A stretch of DNA of 64,000 nt from Flammula alnicola (Eukaryota; Basidiomycota; Agaricomycetes; Agaricales; Strophariaceae), in assembly GCA_015499995.1 (NCBI GenBank), contig JADNRV010000084.1:62001-126000 (forward strand). Reading direction: 5' to 3'. Positions 12,742 through 23,271 of this stretch are shown piece after piece; position 1 is the first letter of the stretch, and the number at the start of each line of letters is the position of its first letter. A program made the translations under genes and the position numbers. The notes below the pieces were generated by a model. That model saw nothing but the letters and a program-made list of their open reading frames with translations. It was not told the origin of the DNA and did no database searches.

Positions 12742-13107
12742 TCAGTCTGGCCTCCAAATCGTGTGAGTGTACTTACCTGAAGCTGATAGTGATTGAAAAA
12801 AAACTGTGTCGTAGCCATTCATGGGTCTATCGAAGTAATTTTTGTTGTTGTCATTGACGTGGCGCACTTGAGCGAGGGAACTTTGTCGTAACGAGACTTC
12901 CGTCTTCGGTTGAATTGACATTAGAACATATGGTGAGAGATGTCGAACTGAAATGCCACTTACACTTTTCAGGAATGATCCTTTGGCTTGACCATTGATT
13001 TTCCGAATAAACGAACGTCTGTTGGAAATAATGTATGAATCTTTTAGCAGAATGATGGCCGCTGCCTTTCGTGTGGCGAATCCGGCACCAGGAGTGGTCC
13101 AAACCAT
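12742..13107 (-). CDS. Unrecognised small ORF, possibly spliced
   Basis: A minus-strand frame running PVMVWTTPGAGFATRKAAAI... to FFQSLSAS is open for about 120 codons from the first ATG at 13107. It ends at a good donor (GTAAGT near 12776) with an acceptor CCACAG downstream, which would add about ten residues before a stop. A TATA-like string (TTTATATATCC on the minus strand near 13218) lies upstream. I recognise no family. It could be an orphan gene or chance ORF. Confidence 0.3.
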   Translation of the reverse strand: MVWTTPGAGFATRKAAAIILLKDSYIISNRRSFIRKINGQAKGSFLKSVSGISVRHLSPYVLMSIQPKTEVSLRQSSLAQVRHVNDNNKNYFDRPMNGYDTVFFQSLSASGKYTHTIWRPD

Positions 13108-13399
13108 CACTGGCACGTAAGGAATGTCAAATGGTGGGATGGCATCAGCGACCTGACAATGACAGAGTTCTATCAGCGCAGATGGGTGATACACGGCGTA
13201 GAATTTACCGACGGAGGATATATAAATCGCGAGATATTTTCGAGTACTTCAGCAGCTGAAGGACGGCTGATTTCTACGCTTCTTCCTCCCCCAACGTTCC
13301 TCGGTTGCAGTACGAGGCACTTTATCTGCCTATCCCTCGCGGCTATTTCCAGTGCGATTCAGCGGGTCGTGGGTTCAGACAGCACAAGTATAGTCAATC

Positions 13400-14990
13400 A
13401 TGCGTTGTGAAAGTCGCGCTGCCGCCACCTCATCTATTCCGTATATAAACTGGCCAGCACTTCAATCGAAGCAAGAGGGAAGATGGTGGTTGACGGAGAG
13501 GAAGAGCGCATCCTTGCCTATCCTTGCGGCCGTTAACCTAATCAACACGTGACCTATCGCCGCACGCGACGCGAACGCGGTCCACAGAAATATTGGCTCA
13601 CCTATTATAGTTGTAGTTCATTTGGAAAATTAATTAAATTAAATAAATTAAATCGAGAGAGAGAAAAGAGAACCCAACACAACCTCTCAGCGGCGGAATA
13701 AATTAATATAAATTACGCAAAATGTACCCTCATGGATGCTAGTTTATTGTAGCATAGAAATCCAAAAATTTCTCAAGCGCTTTGTGTCCCAATGTATCTC
13801 GGACCATCAAATTCCATGTCCACACAAAATGCACATATTTTTTCCCTCGCGCAAAGCGCGACCTTAAGAAAAGACTACCAATAAAACATGGTTGTATTTG
13901 ACAGACATGGCCTAAATTAATTGCATGGAATCTTTGCTACATACTGACTGGATTTAATTTCCAGTGAAAATTCAAGGCAAAATTTTCGATTTTTCCTCTA
14001 CTTTCAGGGTTTCACTTTTTAAGATTTGAGCCTCAATACATAATTCTACATGTGTCTCTGAATTCTCAGGATTTTTTTGGGCTTGATCCTATGTTTTCTC
14101 ATGTGCAAGTATGCAATCAGGATGTAGGAAAGGTCACCCAGAGCAGAATTTCGCATTTGTGGTCAAAAAAAGTGTGCAAAGTCTCCATTTTTTTCAGACA
14201 CATTGAAGAAGGTAGGAGCAACATTTTTATGAGGACAAAGTGAAATTTTCTGCTGTGCTCGATCTTCCAAGGAGTACAAAGCAATATATTTCCTGCCAGA
14301 TGCTTTGTTTACATGTGTATATGTTTTCAAACTCAGTTAGGTCCTAATTGCGCTACACACATAATTTAACTGCCGAAATATTGGCTCCAATGGTATTGCG
14401 ATATTTAAATAGTACTTAGGGTTAAAACCTGCTGTTTAACTTGGCAGAACAATTCAAGTTACATGTACAACGAATCATGTATGATAATAATGGCTTGTAC
14501 GATATGATTGACCATGTCTCTGTTCCGACGGGGTTTAGTATTCGAACGTGGCTTCCTGGCTTTCAAATCTGCACCCGCCACGCATTCTTTTCCGGTCCAG
14601 CCCAGATGGCGAAATCGTCCTGTAAAGTTTTCTAGAATTTCTATTGTTATTGCCGTTCTAAGTAGTTGGCATCGACTCATGATCAGACGGCGCAGTTAAC
14701 GTCTGAACTTAGAGATGCTGTCAAGGAACCTAAGTCTTTGGGTACAGTGTCTTAAACATTTATTGCCTTTATTGAATAATTGATTGCAGAGCACATTTAG
14801 CGATGCAGGCCCCGGCAGCAGGGAATGATGATGGACGCCGGAAATAGCCGACGGCTCTTTCTAATAGGCATTAGGCGCCCGTTGATCGATCTTGCAAGAC
14901 GCAACAAGTTGACAACAACTGCCCTTGGTCCATCCGCCGTCTCTTCTTGAACCGACCTCCCCCTTAGGCCAAAGTGTCAAACCATTCTCC
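13400..14990. other. AT-rich intergenic island
   Basis: About 13600-14450 is clearly AT-richer than the surroundings, with an AATTAAATTAAAT low-complexity run near 13630-13665 and many short T runs. No coding frame longer than about 60 codons is visible. It could be a decayed, point-mutated repeat, but no terminal repeats or coding relics are recognisable. Confidence 0.5.
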
Positions 14991-15984
14991 ATGATGTTGG
15001 GTCCTAACAGTCGTAAGCACCCGTCACTCAGCTGAGGCTGGCCTATCTTTGTCCGATTCCTTGTCGCATTCTCATCACCACCATTGCCTAGGCTCATCTT
15101 CGTCGCGGAGCACGGGGGAAAGCGCAAGGCGCAGTAAGAAAGGCGAACCTAAGCCTCGCGCTGTGTCGCAGTTGCCCCCGAAGGACTTGCTTGAGGGCCC
15201 GCTCCGTACCGAATCATACATCAAGCAGGAGCATAACAAATCATCTGTACCATTGAAGCCCCTCTTTCGCGAGGCACCCATAGGCATTTTAAACAATTTA
15301 TACGTGACTGTCAAAGGGGAGCTGCCCAATTATGTTACTGTCCATGGCACGGTTATGGATGGAAACCACAGGATGCAAGTCCATAGGTAAGCTGTAACAC
15401 TTTTGTTTTGTTCTAGAAGGTGTTTTCATACCCTATCGTCCATCACTATCAAGGACTACTGTTCAGATTGACGTTGAGCCCCCCATCATTGGAATCGGGG
15501 ATCATCCGGTGAAGAAGCAGTCTACAAGTCTAGCAGCTCTTTCTGCGGTCTATCAATTGCAAGAATTGGGTATTGTACGGGCCGTCTTATTCCTCTGCTT
15601 GTAATATCACACTTATTGTCTTTTCAGCTTCAAAATCCCAAAAAGATCATACCCAGTAAGTCGCACGAGATGACGACTGAGACGCTTTCGGATGGCTCGT
15701 CGGTCGTTTATGAGCAAGCACGCGACTTCATGGACTATTACTGTCGACGGTACAAGTTTTCTCCTCCCAATATCGAATATGTGTATACACATGAAGGACA
15801 CTGGGAGGCCATCATGACCGTTGGTGGGCGGCGTATCGGTTTGGGCTCAGCCTCGAACAAGGCGTCCGCGTTGACAGCGTGCTTTTTGGACGTCACGAAG
15901 TACCTCGAGAGCTGCGATCCGGACCTGTGGAAGGTCTACCTCAAAGGCACCCAGGAACCGAGAGTGCCTAGATCTTTCGCCTAG
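14991..15984 (+). CDS. Stand-alone dsRNA-binding protein, helicase-N-terminus-like
   Basis: Predicted RNA-binding protein of about 245 residues. Exons join in frame: ATG 14991 to 15012; an exon from 15032 ending HR; then a short intron ending ATCAAG; an exon TTVQIDVEPPIIGIGDHPVKK...LSAVYQLQELGI; and a last exon from LQNPKKI to the stop at 15984. The second half carries a dsRBD-like module (ARDFMDYYCRRYKF, GHWEAIMTVGGRRIGLGSASNKASA, CDPDLWKVYLKG). The first half has a degenerate one. From memory, this pair heads a fungal DEAH-box RNA helicase; here a clean stop follows ~15 residues later and no helicase motifs are present. It may be a truncated duplicate retained as a small gene. All exons are open, so it does not look decayed. 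Confidence 0.65.
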
Positions 15985-16871
15985 GACGAGGCAGCAGGCG
16001 GTGGGTGGTTAGCCGAAATACACATATGCGTCCCTCGCAGGCTGGACGGACTGATAATTGCACATTTTTTGCGCATCGTTGAGTCAGGTTGAGTCTTGGC
16101 CGGCGGCCCCTCAAACGACGAGAGTCCCGAATCTGCGCCCCATTACAATAACCTGAACTTCCGAGAACCTTGCAAACCTTCGAAGTGACAAGTCGAGGAC
16201 ACTACCTATGTATAATGACATTACTACATGAGAACGCTTTGGTTGTTGCCATGAGAACTGCATCGCTTGTTCGCTCCTTGTTGAATTCTTGGTCCTCGAT
16301 GAGCAATCCGAATCCACGTCTGTTGCCTCCCGTTGAAATTGGGAAGCTTTGAACTGTTTCCACGGAAGCTACTGAAAGTTTAAGCTACTTCTGGACCAAA
16401 AAACTGGTCCCATCTTCGCTTGATCTTTACCGTAACCAAGCGCGCTAACCCCTTTAAGGTATCAATATCAACCTTAATATATATCTTTGATGATTGATCC
16501 CTGAATTAAATAGCTGTCAAAGTAACATTCACTCTGTCGACGAACGACGAAAATTCCCTTTATATGGAGCAATTTTGCGTGCATTTCTCTGCCTTGAGAA
16601 AATTGTTACGATAGCGCCGTAAAATTAAACACTAAAATTATTCTGATTAGGAAATCCAATATTTCAACTTTCGCGTAATTAGCTCACCGCAAACTTCCTG
16701 ATTAGACAGTTGGGCAATGTTCAACGTTGGTTATCAGGGTAGAGCAACTTTCGATACGACCCCGACGCGGTTTTTTTCTCTTCAGTCCATTCCTCCCCCT
16801 CCTCTTCAGCTGTCCTCGGGATTAGCTACCCACTTTCTTTACTACTACACACTCACTTCAAGTACACTTAA
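15985..16871. other. Intergenic; upstream region of the LPMO gene
   Basis: No supported gene. AT-rich in 16440-16690. The last ~100 bases before the LPMO start are CT-rich, which is common in fungal promoters. Confidence 0.5.
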
Positions 16872-18910
16872 ATGATTAAAGCCGCTACCCTTCTAGGTGC
16901 CTTTTTATGCCTGGGTGCTGCCAATGCTCATCTTGCAGCATTCCACAAGGGCATGTACTGCCTTAACGTGCGTGGTTTGCCATTTTTCTGGGTGTTCATG
17001 GGCTAAAAAAGCCTTCTGTTCTTAGGGCCCCACTTCGAGTACCGATCTCAACTCGTACGCTATCGTGTCGCCTCTTTACCAACTCCCCTTCAGCGGTTGG
17101 TGGTGTGAGTATCTCTCTCTCTCATTCATAACGATTCTTGAACTTATTTGTGCTTTTCATAGTCCACGGTTTTAATGGCGTAAGCATGGTACCTTCAAAA
17201 GATGCTTAGAACTGTTTTGAGCTTTGAATTTTGTAGTGCAACAATTACCCTCCCCCGGACGGCGATTACGTCGACTTGTGAGTGCCTCTATAATCCCTAT
17301 GAATCCAATCCTAATTCCCTCGAAGACCCGCAGGTGGAAGCTTCCAAGTTGAAATCGCCTCGAATCGTGCAAAGACCTCCTTGTCCTACGGAGGACGCGA
17401 CATGTCTGACTGGCCCGACGGTCAGACTTACCCCGAGAACTATGTTCGTCGTCTTTCCCAGACCCTGATATCGCCGTTGTCGTTGTGTTAACGCCTTCCT
17501 ATCTGAATCCAGAACATCCCCACGTGTATCACATCCCCCAACAGTAAGTATTTTTCGTATATCTCCTTAAATGTTGACTTACGGCCTCTTTTCTCCGCAC
17601 AGTGCACGCCCAGAACCAATCTATGGCCGCTGGTACCGCTTTTGCTATCTCCTACCAGGTATGTCGTGGGTTATATTATTATCGTAAAATATCTCACTTT
17701 CGATAGTCTGATATCACGAAAGTGACGCCCGAAAACCTTGTGGTCTTCACCGTTCGCTACAAGTGAGTGGTTGGCGCCGGTCTTTTCACGTATCTGACAC
17801 TGATCTCTCAAACAAGCACTCCATGGAAGCGAGTTCTCAATTATGATGTACCAGCCGCTATGCCTCCCTGCCCTGCCGGGGGTTGTATCTGTGCAGTGAG
17901 TAATCCTTCTCGTCCATTCGATGATTTTTTTACTCAACCGTTAATTACAGTGGGGTTGGGTATGACTTTTCGCCTTCCTACGTTTCACCAGGCCATGAAA
18001 AACTGACATTACCCTTTCCCTATCCCTCCAGGTACCAAACGGGTTCGTCTTTCCTTCTCTTTCCTAGAACCACGTACTCATTCGCTAAAATATAATCATC
18101 TAGATGCGGACAGCCCAACATGTACCATACGCCCTACAAATGCCGCGTTTCCGGGTCCAGCAGCAATACTCCGTTAGCCACCCCCAAGCCGCCTGTTTGG
18201 TGCGAAGGAAACCCCGGAGGTTGCACTAAAGGAGCGAAGCAGATGATCTACTGGAACCAGAACGAGGGCGACAACATTGTCGTCAATGGGTATGACCTGG
18301 CTGGGGAGTTCAAGTCGCCAGCGTATAACTCGAAGCTCGGCTTCCCCGATGGTATGTTCTCTTGACTTCCTTTCGTCGCCGCTTCTTTGCAGTATAGTAT
18401 CTTTGTGTCCGGCTTGGCTGACCTATTTATTTGAACGATTCAGGTGCTCAAAACGACATTTTCGCTGGTCCTGCCTCCGGAGGCTCGTCGAGCTCGGGTA
18501 GCTCTTCCAGCTCAAGTGGTTCCTCCAGCCCTGGAAGTTCAAGCGGTTCATCCAGCTCTGGAAGTTCAAGCGGTTCATCCAGCTCTGGAAGTTCAAGCGG
18601 TTCCTCAAGCCCTGGAAGCTCAAGTGGTTCATCCAGCTCTGGAAGCTCGAACTCTGGTTCCGCTAGCAGCTCTTCCCCCGCCTCACCCGCTGCGCCTTCG
18701 GGATCTACGACCGGCAGCACCAATACCAACTCTTCCTCAGGATCCGCCGCCGCCGGCGGTGTCATCCCGCCTGCCATCCCCAACAAGGCGCCTTCGTGCA
18801 AGAAACGCCGACGCGCTTTGGGCGACAATGGGACGAGCCTCGTCAAGAAATCCTCTCTGATCGTGGATATCGCGTCGCATAGACGTCATAACCGCCGCCG
18901 CGGCTTCTAA
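16872..18910 (+). CDS. AA14-type lytic polysaccharide monooxygenase with Ser/Gly tail
   Basis: Secreted copper enzyme expected to cleave polysaccharide oxidatively; AA14 members act on xylan bound to cellulose. A 19-residue signal peptide ending ANA leaves an N-terminal histidine ([13 protein letters not shown]), the first copper ligand. At least nine small introns join in frame through [59 protein letters not shown] (candidate second ligand His), [49 protein letters not shown] and NGYDLAGEF to GAQNDIF. The last exon (from 18431) adds a Ser/Gly/Pro-rich stretch encoded by a 27 bp minisatellite, then CKKRRRAL and a basic end RRHNRRRGF. No carbohydrate-binding module or GPI signal is evident. 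AA14 assignment is from remembered family sequence. Confidence 0.85.
18524..18650 (+). repeat. 27 bp coding minisatellite (Ser/Gly repeat)
   Basis: Four tandem copies plus a partial fifth of a 27 bp unit, each encoding nine residues of the form SS(S/P)GSSSGS. The length is a multiple of three, so copy-number change keeps the LPMO frame open. Confidence 0.85.
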
Positions 18911-19761
18911 GCTCCTCTTCACCTCCGCACGCCCATCGCCCCTTCGCCTCATGATCAGTGCACTGGCACCACACTACTTTCATATATCCCATATACCCGG
19001 AATTGACTTCCGTCCTGCCGTCCGTCCGTCCGAGATGGGGCTAGGCCGAGGCGGCTTGACGTCTCCTCTCCCCTGCTCGATGATCCTGTTGTTTTATCTC
19101 TCACATCTCACTCAAAGTTATGCTTTGCCTATTTCCTCGACATATATTTGATATCATCTTACCTTGCGTTGCTTGTTGCCTTGGTAGACCGTTGGAGTCT
19201 GGATGACCCCACGTTGTAAAGGTAGATACTATCCTATCCGCCCACCCTGCCCTTGTCTTATGCCTATCGTGCATGCTCGACCGTATACCTGTTTCTCGTT
19301 GTCGATCTGGCCACATAGGCCTACGTACCATTTTTTTTACTTGTTTTTGAGATGTAGACATTACATTACATACTCTTTGCTGTTGGTGTTATTGTAGAGT
19401 ATGTTATATTTTGTTAATCACTTAGAGCGTGTATCCGCCTGGGCGGAGAAAAAGCATGATACTGCTCAACATGAGCGCGTAGTCAACACAATACCCGCCG
19501 TCATGATCGGTCTTTAAGCTTCAAATGCGGCCATTCACACCTGCCAGTAGGCATCGTGGGGGGGATGTTGAGGTGGGGTTTTCGATATTAATAGATAGTA
19601 CTGTAAATATGCATTAAGGCGTGCGCAAAGCTCTACACTCGAACCGACGATAGCAGAGGACATCATAACTGGCTCATCCATAAATAAATCTCTTGACGCA
19701 CAGAGCGCGCCGTCTAAATAGCTCTCCTTTCCCGGCTCCGACCAGCAGCAACCTGGCCCGA
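18911..19761. other. Intergenic between convergent genes
   Basis: Holds the 3' flanks of the LPMO gene (+) and of the mitochondrial carrier gene (-). No supported gene. Confidence 0.5.
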
Positions 19762-21046
19762 TCAGACGTACTTGCCAAAGAGAGGTATCAACGACTGAGC
19801 CAGCGTGTAGCTGAACACCAATTTAGGGCCCACGACGAGGATCTGTGAGAGGGATGTGTCAGTTCGGCGCAGCGGAGAGAAGGAGGAACGGATGGCGAGA
19901 GTGCTGACCTTGGGTGTCAAGCCCTTGAAGAAGGCAGTCGGGCCTTCGTTTTTGATGAGGTCTTTCACCACCGTGAATCCGGAGACCTTGCGCTCAAAGT
20001 TGGCGTTCTGGATCCGGGTCTTGACGGTATCTAGGGGTGCGGCGACGGTGATCGATGCGACGGCACCTGCGATCGACGCGATGAAGTTCTGCCCCCATGT
20101 CGCTTTTGAGTAGTCAGTCACGCCGAGGGCATACTCTTTTGTGACGGCCGAGGCACCGAAGAGCTGTATTTCAAATAAATAAAAAAGCGGGGGAAACTAT
20201 GAGATTCAACAGGAAAACGAATACTCGACGAAAAGCACGCACCGCAAAGCTTCCTGGGGCGTTACGGGCCATTGTCCATCCCCAACCACGATACAAAGTA
20301 GTACCCTCCTCTCGGAAGATTCGGATGACACCACGCCCTCGGAAAGCTTCCGGGTTCACTTGGCGTTTAATTTTCAGAGCATCCAAGGGCAATAGAACCT
20401 TGGAAAGCATGAAAATGAGTTAAAGAATCTCCTCCGAGTGTTCCGAATCCACATACGACTTCTCCGATACCAGTCAAGCTAAGAAGGAAACGGGTTAAAT
20501 CACGAGACAAGAATAGACCAGGAAGACATGGTACACATACCTTCCTGCCGTGGCCTGCATCATCATCTTCCCTTTACGTTCGCCGAAGGTGTTGTTGAAT
20601 TGGGTCTTGTAGTGCTTGTTGATGAGGTCGTTGAACCACGGTTGGCCGCCGAACTTGTACACTCGTTGCGCAACCTTGTAACCAGCGGCGTAACCAAGAC
20701 CAGGGAAGAGAGAAAAGAATTTGCGAGCAAGGGGTGCTGTTGCAGCATCCCGGAAGATGATGGGCGACAAGGTCGAGAAAGAAACCTGTTGAACAACGAT
20801 CGTTAGCCAACTCCGCATGCAAAGAACTTGGTAGACACGCACCTTGGCCTTGTTACTCATCAACCGTTTCGCAACGGTATCCACAGGATGGAAAATGAGA
20901 AGCTCGGCAACACCTAATAACAACCAATGCAGTTAGTCCACAAGCAATGACAAGACGAGCAAGTGTGGGGATTCACCAGATGCTCCCGATCCCAATACCC
21001 TAGCAGTTCCAGAATCCTTTCCATGCGAAGAAGAAGGGGGCGACAT
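19762..21046 (-). CDS. GGC1: Mitochondrial GTP/GDP carrier (Ggc1/Yhm1-like)
   Basis: Inner-membrane solute carrier of the SLC25 family; the yeast relative exchanges GTP for GDP and affects mitochondrial iron and nucleotide balance. Six or so exons join in frame from ATG 21046 (MSPPSSSHGKDSG) to GKYV at 19762. All three carrier signatures (PxDxxKxR type) are present: FHPVDTVAKRLM, LLPLDALKIKRQ and AAPLDTVKTRIQ. Segments such as FFSLFPGLGYAAGYK, KMMMQATAG, GWGWTMARNAPGS and ALGVTDYSKATWGQNF are those I associate with the Ggc1 branch. Length about 310 residues is normal. Its 5' end lies close to the conserved upstream block of the broken F-box copy at 21530, so the two are divergently arranged. 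Confidence 0.9.
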
Positions 21047-21249
21047 GGTGGTATTGATGAGGGATATCAAAAAGCAAGGAGAGGGATATATAGGAAACGG
21101 GAGCGCTGCTGTGCACAAGGTCTGCTTCGCGTTCACAGCAGCCTGTAGCAAAAAATGTTTTAAAAAAGGTAAAGATCTTGCCCAACAAGCGCAAATAATC
21201 GGTCCGCCTTTGCCTGGCATGTTCAAAGTAAGCATCACTGCGCGTCTTA

Positions 21250-21375
21250 AATCTTTCTACCAAACCCACTTCAAGCTCAAACTCGAGACCTGCGTGTGCT
21301 ACATGCTCATATAACTTTGAATTTGGGATATCAGGCATAGAATAGGTAGCCAATTCAACTCATGGAATGATGGGC
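21250..21375 (+). promoter_or_regulatory. F-box-family conserved upstream block, copy 2
   Basis: Shares CTTTCTACCAAAC, TATAACTTTGAATTTGGGATATCAG and GGAATGATGGGCGCTAAC-like strings with the blocks at 5306-5460 (minus) and 26685-26830 (plus). Confidence 0.5.
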
Positions 21376-21529
21376 GCTAACTTTCGACCAGCGCTACGGC
21401 GCAAAAACTCCTCCAGACAACAAGGATACACCACTCGCCATTCGATCGGAAGAGTGCCATCGCTCTTACTCCGACACGCCATTGGCACCATAGAGAAAGG
21501 CAGAAATTAACGGCAAGTAATGGAAACCC

Positions 21530-22945
21530 GAATTGAAATGGCCACCAGATTGGAGTACGCCAGGCTTCACAATCAAACCTAGCCAGTTCTTAAACTTCCA
21601 TTCGAACTGGCATACATGATTTTCAAATTCGCCCAATACACCATCCAATGGCGATTCGGTCAGGATCGAAGTCGCAATTTCTCATGTCTGTCGTTCATGG
21701 CGCTCGATCTCCATTGCATGCCCAGAATTGTGGTCTACTTTCAATCATCCTTCAGGCGCGGTACAACGGCAAGAGTCAATTCATCGCCTTGTCACATACT
21801 TGGAGAGATCCCGCAATAAACTACTAAATCTTTCCTTTCATGTCTCCTCCGAAGGCCGTAGCGTCGGGCGCCCAGCTATCGCGAACGTGTTGGAGACAAT
21901 AATACCCTCCCGTTGGCGACAATTATCGATATCAATTACCCAGACCTGGCCTGCCAATTACTTCTTCGAGCGACTCGAATCCCTTTCCGCTCCAAATCTT
22001 GAACTATTGGAGATTTGTACGAGCGAATTCAATGTCGGCCGGATACAGCGGGTCACATATCGCAGATGTTTCCTAAGAGGGACACCCAAATTAATATCTC
22101 TCAGGATGGATTCGAGGTGTTTTATATCGTACCATCCGCCAATCACTAATCTTACTACCATTCAACTGGAAAATCCATCCTCCTATCCTGTCATTTACAC
22201 GTGGCCATCCTTTCTTGCTCTCATCGGTTCTTCGACTTTGGTAAACCTTTCATTAGCGGGAAATTTATTTGGGAGGCCGCTTAGGTTCATTCAGCCTACC
22301 ACTATTACAGCGCCTAGTTTGACGAATTTCCGATGCAGTGACACGAATGTCGCACGTTGTATGTGGGATTTCATTCGAGCTCCTCGATTGCAGCTCCTCG
22401 TTCTGAAAGGAACGCCCGTGGACCAATGGACATTGCCACACAGCATAGTCTCTGGTGCTAATAATCCTCCACTATTCCCCTCCTTGAAGGTACTGGCTAT
22501 CGTCAATTGCAAATCCACGCACGGTGCTACTTACCGCCTTGCCGAAGCAACGAAAAACATCACTCGGCTAGTGGTTTCTCAAGAGCCACTAGGGCAGGAC
22601 AGCGTTGTCGAATATATAATCCAGGTCCAGATTCTCTGGCCTCACCTCAAGGACCTCACATTTCTCAACTTTGCGGAGTACTACTTCGACGGCCTGGATG
22701 CGAGCGAAGCGCTGGCGCTCGTCGAACGTCGCGTCGAAATCTTGCAAACACATTTCACCATAGGCATACTTGACCGGCATGACGATTGGTGGCGACAGGC
22801 GGATCCGGTGTCGTGGCTGCGTCTTCGGCAGGGAAATTTCCTCCGACCAATAGTCACACCAGAAGATGCCAGCGATCATGTTCCTTGGCCTCCCCGGGAT
22901 ATCACCAATTTCAGACCTTCTTCGGAGTTGCCTTTTATCACGTAA
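21530..22945 (+). pseudogene. F-box/LRR paralogue, broken N-terminus
   Basis: Aligns along its full length with the intact gene at 3612-5305. The ATG at 21530 opens METRIEMATRLEYARLHNQT, followed by an in-frame TAG where the intact gene continues, then the F-box core LPFELAYMIFKFA. A net frame change of two bases follows before ISHVCRSWRS. From ELWSTF onward about 400 codons are open to 22945 (LRR-like region, DRHDDWWRQADPVSW, ELPFIT). The first in-frame Met after the shift is about 125 residues further in, so an intact F-box cannot be made without suppression or unusual splicing. The long open 3' part could mean recent inactivation. Confidence 0.75.
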
Positions 22946-23271
22946 ATTATGTCCAGTAATAATTTTCTTTTTCACTGCGAATAAAGATCTCCAGCTCTAA
23001 TCAAATGCATAGTCGTTGTTACTGGTTTATCTTACTTCCCCTCGTCGTTCTAAATGTTGTTGTCAAATGTTTTATGTACATATGTAGGAGGTTTATTTTT
23101 GTGAGTACAGTAGCGATCTTTTAGATCTTCAAGTGCTTGGTTATACGAATTGGATTTCAACCCAAAAATCTATGTTCAATCAAGATTTGAAGACGGTTAT
23201 GTGGGTAAGGAAACTGGTTCTACATATTGACTACAGGCTTTGTGGTTTGCGGATTATCCTCGAGATTCTTC
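22946..23271. other. Intergenic, no supported gene
   Basis: Short 3' flank between the broken F-box copy (+) and the HET gene (-). Confidence 0.5.

Noticed and set aside
13620..13680. Possible replication origin or centromeric AT repeat
   Set aside because: A short AT-rich low-complexity run alone is not evidence of either.
18448..18846. 132-codon minus-strand ORF rich in Glu/Leu/Pro
   Set aside because: Antisense shadow of the Ser/Gly minisatellite of the LPMO gene.
21728..22945. A complete F-box-less LRR gene starting at 21728
   Set aside because: The frame opens with TTG in the middle of the conserved ELWSTF motif; upstream homology to the intact paralogue shows that it is a broken copy.
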